This document shows, piece after piece, positions 8,462 to 16,514 of a DNA stretch of 58,291 nucleotides. A program made the position numbers and the translations under genes. The DNA is from Clostridiales bacterium (GTDB lineage Bacteria > Bacillota > Clostridia > Lachnospirales > Lachnospiraceae), in assembly GCA_021199255.1 (NCBI GenBank), contig JAJQIK010000042.1, forward strand, positions 2,246 through 60,536. Direction: 5' to 3'. Positions within the stretch are counted from its first letter, which is position 1. Every line of letters starts with the position of its first letter. The notes under the pieces are model-generated. The model saw nothing but the letters and a program-made list of their open reading frames with translations. It searched no databases and had not been told where the DNA came from.

Positions 8462-9799
8462 ATGCAGTTATCATTAAATACAACGGTTTACAGGAAAGAA
8501 AGAAGAGAGGAAAAGAACCGGATATTGTGCTTTGCCCCGGCCGGCGACAGGGAAAATGAGTTGATTAATCTTTATCCTGAAGTAAGGTATCAAAGCTTCG
8601 AAGGGTTTGGGGGTGCATTGACGGACGCGGCGGGATATGTATATGGACATATGTCGGCTGGGGATAGGAAGAAGCTGATTCAGGCTTATTTTGGCAAAGA
8701 TGGGATGCAGTATAACAGAGTCAGGCTTCCGATTGACAGCTGTGATTTTTCGGTAGAGCAGTTTCAGGCAGTTTCAGGCAAGGAAGATCAGAAATTCGAG
8801 ACTTTTTCTTTGGACAGGGAGAAGCAATATATATATCCTCTCTGGGAAGATATCAGGGAGGTAGTCCAGAATATAGAGGTTATGGTGACGCCCTGGTCTC
8901 CGCCGGATTTTATGAAAACGAACAAGAGGAGAGTACAGGGAGGACATCTGAAGGAGGAATACCGGGCAAGCTATGCGGAATACTTATGTCGATACATAGA
9001 GGAACTCAGAAAGACAGGCGTTCCAGTGAGCAGAATGAGCGTTCAAAACGAGCCCAAGGCGGTGCAGGCTTGGGATTCCTGCCTGATGGATGGACAGGAA
9101 GAGAAGATTTTTTTGCGGGATTATTTGTATCCTGCCATGGAAAAGCATGGTTTGGCTGATGTGGAAATTTTCATCTGGGATCATAATAAGGAACGCGTAT
9201 GGGAAAGAGCCAACGAGGTCATTGACGAAACCACCGCGCATATGGTGAAGGGAATCGCTTTTCATTGGTATAGCGGGGATCATTTTGAGGCGCTTCGGAT
9301 GGTCAGGGATAGATTTCCTGATTTAAAACTGATTCTCTCGGAAGCCTGCATAGAATACGGAAAGTTTTCCGCAGATAATGAGTATGCTAACGCCAGAAAA
9401 TACGCCCATGAGATCATCGGCAACCTGAATGTGGGAATGAACGCTTTTTATGACTGGAATCTTTTGCTGGACGAACAAGGCGGGCCCAATTATGCGGCGA
9501 ATTTCTGCGATGCGCCTTATATGTATCATAGAGGGCGGCAGGAGTTGAGAGAGAGAACGTCTTTATCCGTAATCGGGCATTTTAGCAAATATATTCGGCC
9601 TGGAGCGGTACGTATCGGTCAGTCGAGTTATACAGACCAACTGGAGACTACGGCATTTATCAATTCGGATGGAAGCATAGCGGTGGTAGTATTTAACCGG
9701 ACAGAGGAGGTTGTTCCAGTGACACTGCGCATTGGCGGCGAGTGCGTATCATGGGCGGCAGAGCCAGACACCCTTTCTACGGGCATTATTACGGAATAA
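8462..9799 (+). CDS. GH30 family glycoside hydrolase
   Basis: A 445-residue (beta/alpha)8 glycosidase. The GH30 landmark FEGFGGALTDAAGYV is near residue 46. The acid/base Glu197 sits in SVQNEPKA and the nucleophile Glu294 in LILSEACIEYG. A small beta-sandwich at the C-terminus (from about 375) completes the family fold. Family activities include glucosylceramidase, beta-1,6-glucanase, xylanase and beta-fucosidase; the sequence alone does not settle which. There is no signal peptide, so it acts in the cytoplasm on sugars brought in by the transporter at 2985-7222. GGAGG lies at 8452-8456. It follows the LacI gene closely and is probably co-transcribed with it. Confidence 0.92.
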   Translation: MQLSLNTTVYRKERREEKNRILCFAPAGDRENELINLYPEVRYQSFEGFGGALTDAAGYVYGHMSAGDRKKLIQAYFGKDGMQYNRVRLPIDSCDFSVEQFQAVSGKEDQKFETFSLDREKQYIYPLWEDIREVVQNIEVMVTPWSPPDFMKTNKRRVQGGHLKEEYRASYAEYLCRYIEELRKTGVPVSRMSVQNEPKAVQAWDSCLMDGQEEKIFLRDYLYPAMEKHGLADVEIFIWDHNKERVWERANEVIDETTAHMVKGIAFHWYSGDHFEALRMVRDRFPDLKLILSEACIEYGKFSADNEYANARKYAHEIIGNLNVGMNAFYDWNLLLDEQGGPNYAANFCDAPYMYHRGRQELRERTSLSVIGHFSKYIRPGAVRIGQSSYTDQLETTAFINSDGSIAVVVFNRTEEVVPVTLRIGGECVSWAAEPDTLSTGIITE

Positions 9800-9802
9800 A
9801 GA

Positions 9803-9832
9803 TTGACAAGGCTTACAGGCTTATGCTACAGT
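9803..9832 (+). promoter_or_regulatory. Promoter of the riboswitch-antiporter unit
   Basis: Consensus TTGACA (9803-9808), then TACAGT (9827-9832) after 18 bp, or CTACAG after 17 bp. It precedes the structured leader. Confidence 0.6.
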
Positions 9833-9837
9833 AAAAA

Positions 9838-9977
9838 CACGTTAAGAGGGAGTAGTTATCCTGTGCAGGCAACATACCCTGGCATACGCCATGTCTGCAC
9901 GCTTTCTGAATATTTCTGAATAGAACGATATGGAAAGAACGAGACTTTTAGCATGAAAATGCGGAGGTCTCTTTTTT
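9838..9977 (+). ncRNA. Probable yybP-ykoY (manganese) riboswitch with expression-platform terminator
   Basis: This leader contains the early GAGGGAGTAG segment (9846-9855) resembling the conserved GGGGAGUAG of yybP-ykoY RNAs. A stem GTGCAG/CTGCAC (9863-9868 with 9895-9900) encloses ACATAC (9872-9877) and TGGCATACGCCA (9880-9891), like the conserved CAUAC loops. It ends in a terminator: GAGAC/GTCTC arms (9941-9945 and 9967-9971), inner GCAT-GAAA-ATGC hairpin, and six T. The gene directly downstream is a cation antiporter, a common target of this Mn2+-sensing class. I judged it by eye without a covariance model; an unrelated metal-responsive attenuator is the alternative. Confidence 0.7.
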
Positions 9978-10001
9978 ATTCCGGTATAAGGAGGATAGAT
10001 T

Positions 10002-10937
10002 ATGGCAGTAGTGATTCAATTAGCGTTGCTGGTGGTGGGCTTCGTATTGCTGGTAAAAGGCGCGGACTGGTTCGTGGAGGGAGCCGGGAAGGTGGCGGAG
10101 AAATTCGGGATTCCGCAGTTGGTGATCGGTCTCACGATTGTGGCCATGGGAACCTCTCTTCCGGAGACGGCGGTCAGCGTGTCCGCGGCGTTGAAGGGAA
10201 GCGCGGATATTACCATAGGCAATGTGCTGGGAAGCAATATTTTAAATGTTTTAATCATCTTAGGGCTGACTGCGGTAATTCGCCCTGTTGCGGTACAGAA
10301 ATCAACCGTCCAATATGAGATTCCGTTTGTGGCGCTGGTTTCCGCGTTTCTTCTGGCAATCGGCTATACGGATCAGAGCGTGGGAAGAGTGGACGGCGTG
10401 ATTCTGTGGGTGCTGTTTATCGCCTATCTGTTATATTTGCTGAAAATGACGAAATCCGGTGAAAATATGCCGGAAGAGCTGCCGGAGCAGGAGATGCCGG
10501 TATGGAAAATGCTGCTGCTCATTGTGGCGGGCGCCGGAGCTATCGTGCTGGGGTCTGATCTGGCAGTAGACGCCGCGACAGAGCTTGCCCGAATCTTTGG
10601 TATGAGCGAACGGCTGATCGGGCTTACCATCGTGGCGCTGGGAACCTCCCTGCCGGAGCTGGTTACCTCTGTGACGGCGTCTGTCAAGGGCAAGGCGGAT
10701 ATCGCGGTGGGTAATATTGTGGGAAGCAATCTCTTTAATCTCCTGTTTGTCATCGGGACTTCGGCGCTGATTACCCCGGTGGTTTATGCGCCTGATTTTC
10801 TGGCGGACAGTATTGTGTGCATTGCGTCAGTAGTGATCCTGTGGCTGTGCGTTTGCAAAAACCACAGGCTGGGAAGGGCGGGCGGCGCCCTTATGCTGGT
10901 ATGCTATGGGGCATATTTTGTGTATCTGATGGGTTAA
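10002..10937 (+). CDS. Calcium/sodium antiporter (CaCA family, YrbG-like)
   Basis: A 311-residue membrane protein with about ten membrane segments and the two inverted alpha-repeats that define the CaCA exchanger family: VAMGTSLPETAVS with GNVLGSNILNVL in the first half, and VALGTSLPELVTS with GNIVGSNLFNLL in the second. It exchanges a divalent cation for Na+ or H+ across the cytoplasmic membrane. AGGAGG lies at 9989-9994. The riboswitch-like leader upstream suggests control by a metal ion, possibly Mn2+, so the physiological cation may not be Ca2+. Confidence 0.93.
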   Translation: MAVVIQLALLVVGFVLLVKGADWFVEGAGKVAEKFGIPQLVIGLTIVAMGTSLPETAVSVSAALKGSADITIGNVLGSNILNVLIILGLTAVIRPVAVQKSTVQYEIPFVALVSAFLLAIGYTDQSVGRVDGVILWVLFIAYLLYLLKMTKSGENMPEELPEQEMPVWKMLLLIVAGAGAIVLGSDLAVDAATELARIFGMSERLIGLTIVALGTSLPELVTSVTASVKGKADIAVGNIVGSNLFNLLFVIGTSALITPVVYAPDFLADSIVCIASVVILWLCVCKNHRLGRAGGALMLVCYGAYFVYLMG

Positions 10938-10990
10938 GCATTTTTTCTTACTGCCGGAGAAAGAGGGGAAGAGGGAAAATAACGGAACTC

Positions 10991-11019
10991 TTGCCACCAC
11001 TGGTTTTATTTGGTATAAT
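10991..11019 (+). promoter_or_regulatory. Strong promoter of the phosphofructokinase gene
   Basis: TTGCCA (10991-10996), exact 17-bp spacer, perfect TATAAT (11014-11019), 62 bp ahead of the start codon. Confidence 0.8.
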
Positions 11020-11081
11020 CGTGTTGGCGTCCGGTGTGTGCCGGACAAGTCATATTAAGAAGAAAATAAAGGAGAGAAGCA

Positions 11082-12308
11082 ATGAAAGGAAATATTGTTG
11101 TTGGTCAGTCTGGCGGCCCTACAGCCGTTATCAACTCTTCTGTAGCAGGCGTATACGCCGCTGCCAGGAAGCTGGGTGTTAAGAAGATTTATGGTATGGT
11201 TCATGGGATTGAGGGATTCTTAGAGGATAAGATGATTGATCTTGGAGATTACCTTGACGACGAGACAGGAATCGAATTATTAAAGAGAACTCCTTCCGCG
11301 TTTTTAGGCTCCTGCCGTTTTAAAATGCCTAAGATCGAAGGCCATGAGGACGTATATGAGAAGATTTTTGAAATCATGGAGAAGCATGATATCGAGTGCC
11401 TGTTCTATGCGGGCGGTAACGACTCCATGGATACGGTTAAGATGCTGTCCGATTATGCGGCGGCTCACAACAAACCCCAGAGATTCATGGGTGTGCCGAA
11501 GACCATTGACAATGACCTGCCGGTAACAGATCACTGCCCCGGATATGGTTCCGCGGCAAAATACATTGCTACATCTTTAAAGGAAATTATTCGGGATAAC
11601 GAGTCCTTCGGCGCTAAGAAGCCCACAGTTTGTATTGTAGAGATTATGGGACGTAACGCAGGCTGGTTAACGGCGGCAGCAGCGCTTGCCAAGGGCGAGG
11701 ACTGCAGCGGCTGCGATGCGATTTACCTGCCGGAGAAGGTATTTGATGTGGATCAGTTTATCGCGGACGTGAAGGAACTGTCCGTTAAGAAGTCGTCTGT
11801 TGTGATCGCCGTATCCGAGGGCGTTAAGGTTGCAGACGGCAGATATGTATGCGAGATTGGCAGAGAGGTAGCGGTAGACGCTTTCGGCCACAAGCAGATG
11901 TCCGGTACGGCTGTTATGCTGGCGGAAAAGGTAGCTGCGGAGACTGGCCTTAAGACCCGTGCAATCGAGTTCTCCACCTTACAGAGAGCGGCGACTCATT
12001 TAGCGTCCCTGACAGATATCAACGAAGCGTTCCAGGTGGGCTTCGATGCGGTGATGGCTGCGGAGGAAGGAAAAACCGGCATGATGATTACGCTTGACAG
12101 GAACGGCGACGCTCCTTATCAGTGCGGTACCAGCGCATATGATATTCACGCAATCGCTAACGTGGAGAGAAACGTTCCCGACGAGTGGATTACCGCAGAC
12201 GGCAAGGGCCTGACGGACGCTTATGAGAAATATGCGAGACCGCTTATCATGGGCGAATTGCAGCCGTTATTTGTAAATGGACTGCCCAGACATTTAGTAC
12301 GTAAATAA
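11082..12308 (+). CDS. pfp: 6-phosphofructokinase, probably pyrophosphate-dependent
   Basis: A 408-residue PfkA-superfamily enzyme that phosphorylates fructose 6-phosphate to fructose 1,6-bisphosphate in glycolysis. It begins IVVGQSGGPTAVINSS (phosphoryl-donor loop). The donor-selecting motif GGNDS has Asp114 where ATP enzymes have Gly. The active-site loop is PKTIDND with Lys140 where ATP enzymes have Gly. Both residues are the known marks of PPi-dependent enzymes. IMGRNAGW and the longer C-terminal part also fit that group. A GGAG-type ribosome site precedes the ATG. It has its own strong promoter and terminator, consistent with a highly expressed housekeeping gene. PPi specificity is inferred from these residues, not shown. 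Confidence 0.88.
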   Translation: MKGNIVVGQSGGPTAVINSSVAGVYAAARKLGVKKIYGMVHGIEGFLEDKMIDLGDYLDDETGIELLKRTPSAFLGSCRFKMPKIEGHEDVYEKIFEIMEKHDIECLFYAGGNDSMDTVKMLSDYAAAHNKPQRFMGVPKTIDNDLPVTDHCPGYGSAAKYIATSLKEIIRDNESFGAKKPTVCIVEIMGRNAGWLTAAAALAKGEDCSGCDAIYLPEKVFDVDQFIADVKELSVKKSSVVIAVSEGVKVADGRYVCEIGREVAVDAFGHKQMSGTAVMLAEKVAAETGLKTRAIEFSTLQRAATHLASLTDINEAFQVGFDAVMAAEEGKTGMMITLDRNGDAPYQCGTSAYDIHAIANVERNVPDEWITADGKGLTDAYEKYARPLIMGELQPLFVNGLPRHLVRK

Positions 12309-12389
12309 ACGCGCGGACGGCGTAGACTTTGCGGTTATCCGCCGGGTCTGCGGGAACCGGACGGCTTGCAGATTATTTATAAAAGAAGA

Positions 12390-12423
12390 AAAGGCTGAGT
12401 CACTATGATTCAGCCTTTCTTTC
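12390..12423 (+). terminator. Terminator after the phosphofructokinase gene
   Basis: Arms AAAGGCTGAGTCA and TGATTCAGCCTTT (13 bp, one G-T wobble) around loop CTA, followed by a pyrimidine-rich tail. Confidence 0.75.
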
Positions 12424-12447
12424 TATAGGGAGAGGGTATCGATCGAC

Positions 12448-15285
12448 ATGGAACAATATCATTTTATCAATCATCAGGGAACCTTTACGCTGGACAATCC
12501 GGAATTGACCAGTTATTTGTATTTCCCCATCGCCAACGAAGGGGGAATGATGAGCAGCGTGACGCCGGAGTTCGGCGGGGACGCCAAGACCGGCCAAAAT
12601 ACCTTTGTGCTGGAGCCGGTGAGCAGCGAGAATCTGCATAATAACAAATCCACCAGAAACTTCTGGCTGCGAATGCAAAACCGGGAGATCTGGTCCGCTA
12701 CAGGCGCTTCCGCTTCCCAGCAGGCGCGGAAATTCTGCCCGGATAAGGAAAAAACGAAGCTGACGGCGGGGCTGCTCTATCAGACCGTGGAGAGAGAGTC
12801 CGCGCAGTATGGCCTCCGGTCGGAGGCGACGATTTTTGCGCCGCTTACGGACATGGCGGTAGAATTGATGAAGGTGACGATTTGCAATACGGGGGAGGAA
12901 ACGCTGACGGCCACTCCGATTGCCGCGATACCTCTGTACGCCAGAAGCGCGGATAATATAAGAGACCACCGCAATGTGACCAGTATGCTGCACCGTATCC
13001 GGGTGACGGAACAGGGCGTGACGGTTGTGCCTACGCTGACCTTTGATGAAAGAGGGCATCAGAAGAATCATATGGCATACGGCGTATTTGGCAGAGGCGG
13101 GGTGTCTGTGAAAGCTGCGCAGGCGGACGCCGGGGAATCATCACGATACCAGAATCCAACAGGCTTTTATCCGGTGGCGGAGGACTTTATCGGGGAAGGG
13201 GGCTCCTTTGAAAATCCTTACGCGGCAGCTTCGGCGGATACGCCGACGGCTCAGGCGGGAGATCGAATCGACGGCTTCGAGGCGATGGGCGGTCTGGTAT
13301 TCCGGGAGATCAGCCTGCGGCCGGGAGAGAAGGCGTCTTATGTGATCGCCTTGGGCTGTATGGAAGATCCGGCGTGGGCGTCGCTGGAAGCGGGGCGGCG
13401 CAGAACGCAGGAGGATCGGAAATCGGACGAAACAGAAGTGACACGACTGTCAGATATGCTGGCGGATCGTATGAAGGAGTTCCTGTCTGAGCAGATTTTC
13501 GATGAGCGGCTGGAGGAATGTAAAGCCTACTGGAATGAAAAGAATAACATTGCTTACCGCTCCGGCGACCAGCGGTTTGACGAGTGGATGTACTGGGTTA
13601 ATTTCCAGCCCATGCTGCGCAGAATCTACGGTTGCTCCTTCCTGCCCCATCACGATTACGGCAAGGGCGGCAGAGGCTGGCGCGATCTGTGGCAGGACTG
13701 TCTGGCGCTGCTTCTCATGAATCCCTCCGGCGTGCGTAAGATGCTGCTGAGTAATTTCGGCGGCGTCAGGCTGGACGGCACCAACGCCACCATTATCGGC
13801 AACAGGCAGGGCGAATTTATTGCGGACAGGAACGGGATTCCCAGAGTATGGATGGATCATGGAATGTGGCCGTATCTGACCGTGGAGCTGTACGTGAAGC
13901 AGAGCGGGGATTTCCGCTTCTTATTGGAGAAAAACGTGTACTTTAAGGATAATCTGACCTACCGCGGCGACGGGCGGGATGCCGCATGGGAGGAAGAGCA
14001 GGGAAGCGTTCAGAAGAGCCTGGACGGGAAAGACTATCAGGGCACTGTTTTAGAGCATATCCTGTTGCAGCATTTATCCGCCTTTTATGATGTGGGAGAG
14101 CACAACCACATCAGACTGCGGGGCGCCGACTGGAACGACGCCATCGACATGGCGAAGGACAGGGGGGAGAGCGTTGCCTTTACCACCATATATGGCGGCA
14201 ATCTCTCCAGCATCGCGGGACTGCTGCGCAAGTTACAGGAGACGGCGGGCGTCGGGGAAGTGGAGCTGGCGGAGGAAATGCTGCCCCTGCTTTCCGAGCA
14301 GGAAGGGCTCTATGACAGCGTGGAAGCAAAGCAGAAGCTGCTGCGGGAATATTGTGAAAGCTGCGCCCATACGGTATCAGGCAGAACCGCAAAGGTAAAG
14401 ATCGGGGAGCTGGCCCGTAACCTGGAGGGGAAGGCGGAATGGCTCAGAGAGCATGTGCGCCGGACAGAGTGGGTTGGCGACGACGCCGGAAATCATTGGT
14501 TTAACGGTTATTATGATAATAGCGGAAGACGGGTAGAAGGAAAAAGTGACACGGGCGTCAGAATGATGCTTACGGGGCAGGTGTTCTCTATTATGTCCGG
14601 CACGGCCACGGATGAGCAGGTTTCGGAGATCGTCAAGGCGGCGGACGCTTATCTGTACGACGGCGACATCGGCGGCTATAAGCTCAATACCGATTTCCAT
14701 GAGGTCAAAACCGATATGGGCAGAATGTTCGGCTTCGCTTATGGGCAGAAGGAGAACGGCGCGGTATTCTGCCATATGGCGGTTATGTATGCCAACGCCC
14801 TGTACCAGAGAGGGTTTGCGAAAGAAGGATACAGGGTGATTCACAGCCTCTACAGCCATATCTGCGATGTGACAAAGTCCAGAATTTATCCGGGAGTGCC
14901 GGAGTATATCGACCCCAGGGGCAGGGGGGTATATCATTATCTGACCGGCGCGGCAAGCTGGCTGCTGCTTACCGTATTGACCCAGATGTTTGGTGTGCAG
15001 GGCAGATGGGGGGATCTGGCGCTGGAGCCGAAGCTGTTAAAGGAGCAGTTTGACGCTCAGGGCAAAGCCTGCGTGGAGCATGTTTTTAATGGGAAAAAGC
15101 TGCGGATTACTTATGAAAATCCTTACGGAAAGGATTATGGAGAGTATCGCATCGACGAAGTGCTTTGCAACGGCGCGAGGGTTTCCGGCGGGGAAGGAAT
15201 CGTCAGCAGAGAGATTCTGGAGTCTTTGGAAGCCTCCCGGGATGCAGATATCCCGGCGGGCGAGATTCGAGTGAAGCTTGTCTAA
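12448..15285 (+). CDS. GH94-like disaccharide or glucan phosphorylase
   Basis: A 945-residue cytoplasmic protein with the GH94 arrangement: N-terminal beta-sandwich (about 1-290), linker, and an (alpha/alpha)6 barrel containing GKGGRGWRDLWQDCLALLL and LRGADWNDAIDMA, whose Asp561/Asp564 region holds the catalytic acid. Such enzymes split beta-glucosides with phosphate, giving glucose 1-phosphate without spending ATP. Cellobiose, laminaribiose and beta-1,2-glucan phosphorylases are the main options, and the related families GH149/GH161 are an alternative; the substrate is not decided here. There is no signal peptide. The ribosome site GGGAGAGG is rather far (about 12 bases) from the ATG. Neighbours are a LacI regulator and glycogen phosphorylase, so a shared glucan-breakdown role is likely. 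Confidence 0.82.
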   Translation: MEQYHFINHQGTFTLDNPELTSYLYFPIANEGGMMSSVTPEFGGDAKTGQNTFVLEPVSSENLHNNKSTRNFWLRMQNREIWSATGASASQQARKFCPDKEKTKLTAGLLYQTVERESAQYGLRSEATIFAPLTDMAVELMKVTICNTGEETLTATPIAAIPLYARSADNIRDHRNVTSMLHRIRVTEQGVTVVPTLTFDERGHQKNHMAYGVFGRGGVSVKAAQADAGESSRYQNPTGFYPVAEDFIGEGGSFENPYAAASADTPTAQAGDRIDGFEAMGGLVFREISLRPGEKASYVIALGCMEDPAWASLEAGRRRTQEDRKSDETEVTRLSDMLADRMKEFLSEQIFDERLEECKAYWNEKNNIAYRSGDQRFDEWMYWVNFQPMLRRIYGCSFLPHHDYGKGGRGWRDLWQDCLALLLMNPSGVRKMLLSNFGGVRLDGTNATIIGNRQGEFIADRNGIPRVWMDHGMWPYLTVELYVKQSGDFRFLLEKNVYFKDNLTYRGDGRDAAWEEEQGSVQKSLDGKDYQGTVLEHILLQHLSAFYDVGEHNHIRLRGADWNDAIDMAKDRGESVAFTTIYGGNLSSIAGLLRKLQETAGVGEVELAEEMLPLLSEQEGLYDSVEAKQKLLREYCESCAHTVSGRTAKVKIGELARNLEGKAEWLREHVRRTEWVGDDAGNHWFNGYYDNSGRRVEGKSDTGVRMMLTGQVFSIMSGTATDEQVSEIVKAADAYLYDGDIGGYKLNTDFHEVKTDMGRMFGFAYGQKENGAVFCHMAVMYANALYQRGFAKEGYRVIHSLYSHICDVTKSRIYPGVPEYIDPRGRGVYHYLTGAASWLLLTVLTQMFGVQGRWGDLALEPKLLKEQFDAQGKACVEHVFNGKKLRITYENPYGKDYGEYRIDEVLCNGARVSGGEGIVSREILESLEASRDADIPAGEIRVKLV

Positions 15286-15331
15286 AATGATTGGTTAAGA
15301 ATTTTCAATCAAGAATTTTAACAAAAAATGT

Positions 15332-15362
15332 AAAAGAGTGGTTTACAAAGCCGCTCTTTTAT
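15332..15362 (+). terminator. Terminator after the GH94-like gene
   Basis: AAAAGAGTGG/CCGCTCTTTT arms (one wobble) around a 9-nt loop, ending in TTTTATT. Confidence 0.75.
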
Positions 15363-15376
15363 TATATGATTGTAAA

Positions 15377-15390
15377 GGAAAACGATTTCC
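15377..15390. promoter_or_regulatory. Probable LacI-type operator (autoregulation)
   Basis: GGAAAACGATTTCC, a CG-centred near-palindrome 77 bp upstream of the LacI-type gene at 15467. The position suggests autoregulation. No clear -35/-10 pair could be assigned in this stretch. Confidence 0.5.
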
Positions 15391-15466
15391 GACATAAAAA
15401 GGCAAAGAAAAGGAAGCAGAAGCGGATCGGTAAGAGGCTGTGAAATCCGCCTTGCAGTAAGAAATC

Positions 15467-16456
15467 ATGGTATCAATTAAGGATGTGGCAAAGCGCGCGG
15501 GCGTGGCGATCTCTACTGTATCTAAGGTATTGAATCATTATCCCAACGTCAGCGAAGAGACGAAGCGCAAAGTAAATAAGGCGGTAGAAGAGCTTAATTT
15601 CGTACCCAATTCGGTGGCGGCGGCGCTCTCCTCCAAGCAGTCCGGCAGAGTGGCGTTTCTGATGAATCTGAATAATGTATCTCAGGCGATTGATGAAATC
15701 AATATGCAGTACATGGCGGGGACGATCAGCCAGGCGGTGGAGATGAATCTGGATGTCATCACGGTTTTTTATTCCATGCTGCAGAATAAAAGTCTGGAAG
15801 AGGTGATACGGTACCTGCAGTCTCAAAGTATTACGGGGATTATTATTTTTGGGATGTCCAGGGACGATCGGGTGCTGCAGAAGCTGATTGCGGCCAGGAT
15901 TTTTAAAATTGTGGTAGTGGACGCGCCCATGGTCAACGAGTGCACCTCCGCTATCTGGATTGATCAGGAGCAGGCTCAGTATGATGTGGCGAAGAAGACG
16001 ATTCTGGAGAACCAGTGCGGAAGTATCCTTTATCTGGCCGGTAAGAAGAACGGTTATGTGACGGAGGAACGGCTCAGGGGTATTCGCCGTCTTGCGGAGG
16101 AATTGCAGCTTTCGATGCTGATCAGGAACGGAGAGTTCTCGGAATTGCAGGCCAGAAATATGACTTTCCGATACGCCAGGAAAAAGGACGCGGTGGTGTG
16201 CGCCTCGGACTTAATGGCCATCGGCGCTATGAAAGCGCTGATTGAAATGGATATTTTCCGCCCGGTATGCGGCTTTGACGGTATTACCCTGATGGGCTAT
16301 GCGGGAAAACAGATGAATACGGTGAGGCAGGATTTTAAACGGATCGCCTCGGAAGCGGTCATAGAGTTAAAAAGGCTGCTGGACGGGGGAGAAGGACGGC
16401 AGATAGTGATGGATTATGAACTGGTAAGAATCCGTTATACAGACATAATTGCGTAG
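15467..16456 (+). CDS. LacI family transcriptional regulator
   Basis: A 329-residue protein with a typical LacI DNA-binding head (VSIKDVAKRAGVAISTVSKVLNHYPNVSE) and a sugar-sensing core. The core is slightly atypical: the usual I-x-C-x-N-D segment reads VVCASDLMAIGAMKAL, and the usual F-D-D-x-x-x-A motif is replaced by CGFDGITLMGYAGKQMNTVRQDF. No strong ribosome site precedes the ATG at 15467, so the start is taken from homology of the HTH. Lying between a GH94-like phosphorylase and glycogen phosphorylase, it probably controls glucan metabolism genes. Confidence 0.9.
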   Translation: MVSIKDVAKRAGVAISTVSKVLNHYPNVSEETKRKVNKAVEELNFVPNSVAAALSSKQSGRVAFLMNLNNVSQAIDEINMQYMAGTISQAVEMNLDVITVFYSMLQNKSLEEVIRYLQSQSITGIIIFGMSRDDRVLQKLIAARIFKIVVVDAPMVNECTSAIWIDQEQAQYDVAKKTILENQCGSILYLAGKKNGYVTEERLRGIRRLAEELQLSMLIRNGEFSELQARNMTFRYARKKDAVVCASDLMAIGAMKALIEMDIFRPVCGFDGITLMGYAGKQMNTVRQDFKRIASEAVIELKRLLDGGEGRQIVMDYELVRIRYTDIIA

Positions 16457-16514
16457 GAAATGGGAAATCAATAACATAAACAACTATTATTATATGAACG
16501 CAGGAGGATGAATC

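Noticed and set aside
15305-15466. Possible attenuator leader before the second LacI gene
   Set aside because: The only hairpin is the GH94 gene terminator; no alternative pairing was seen.
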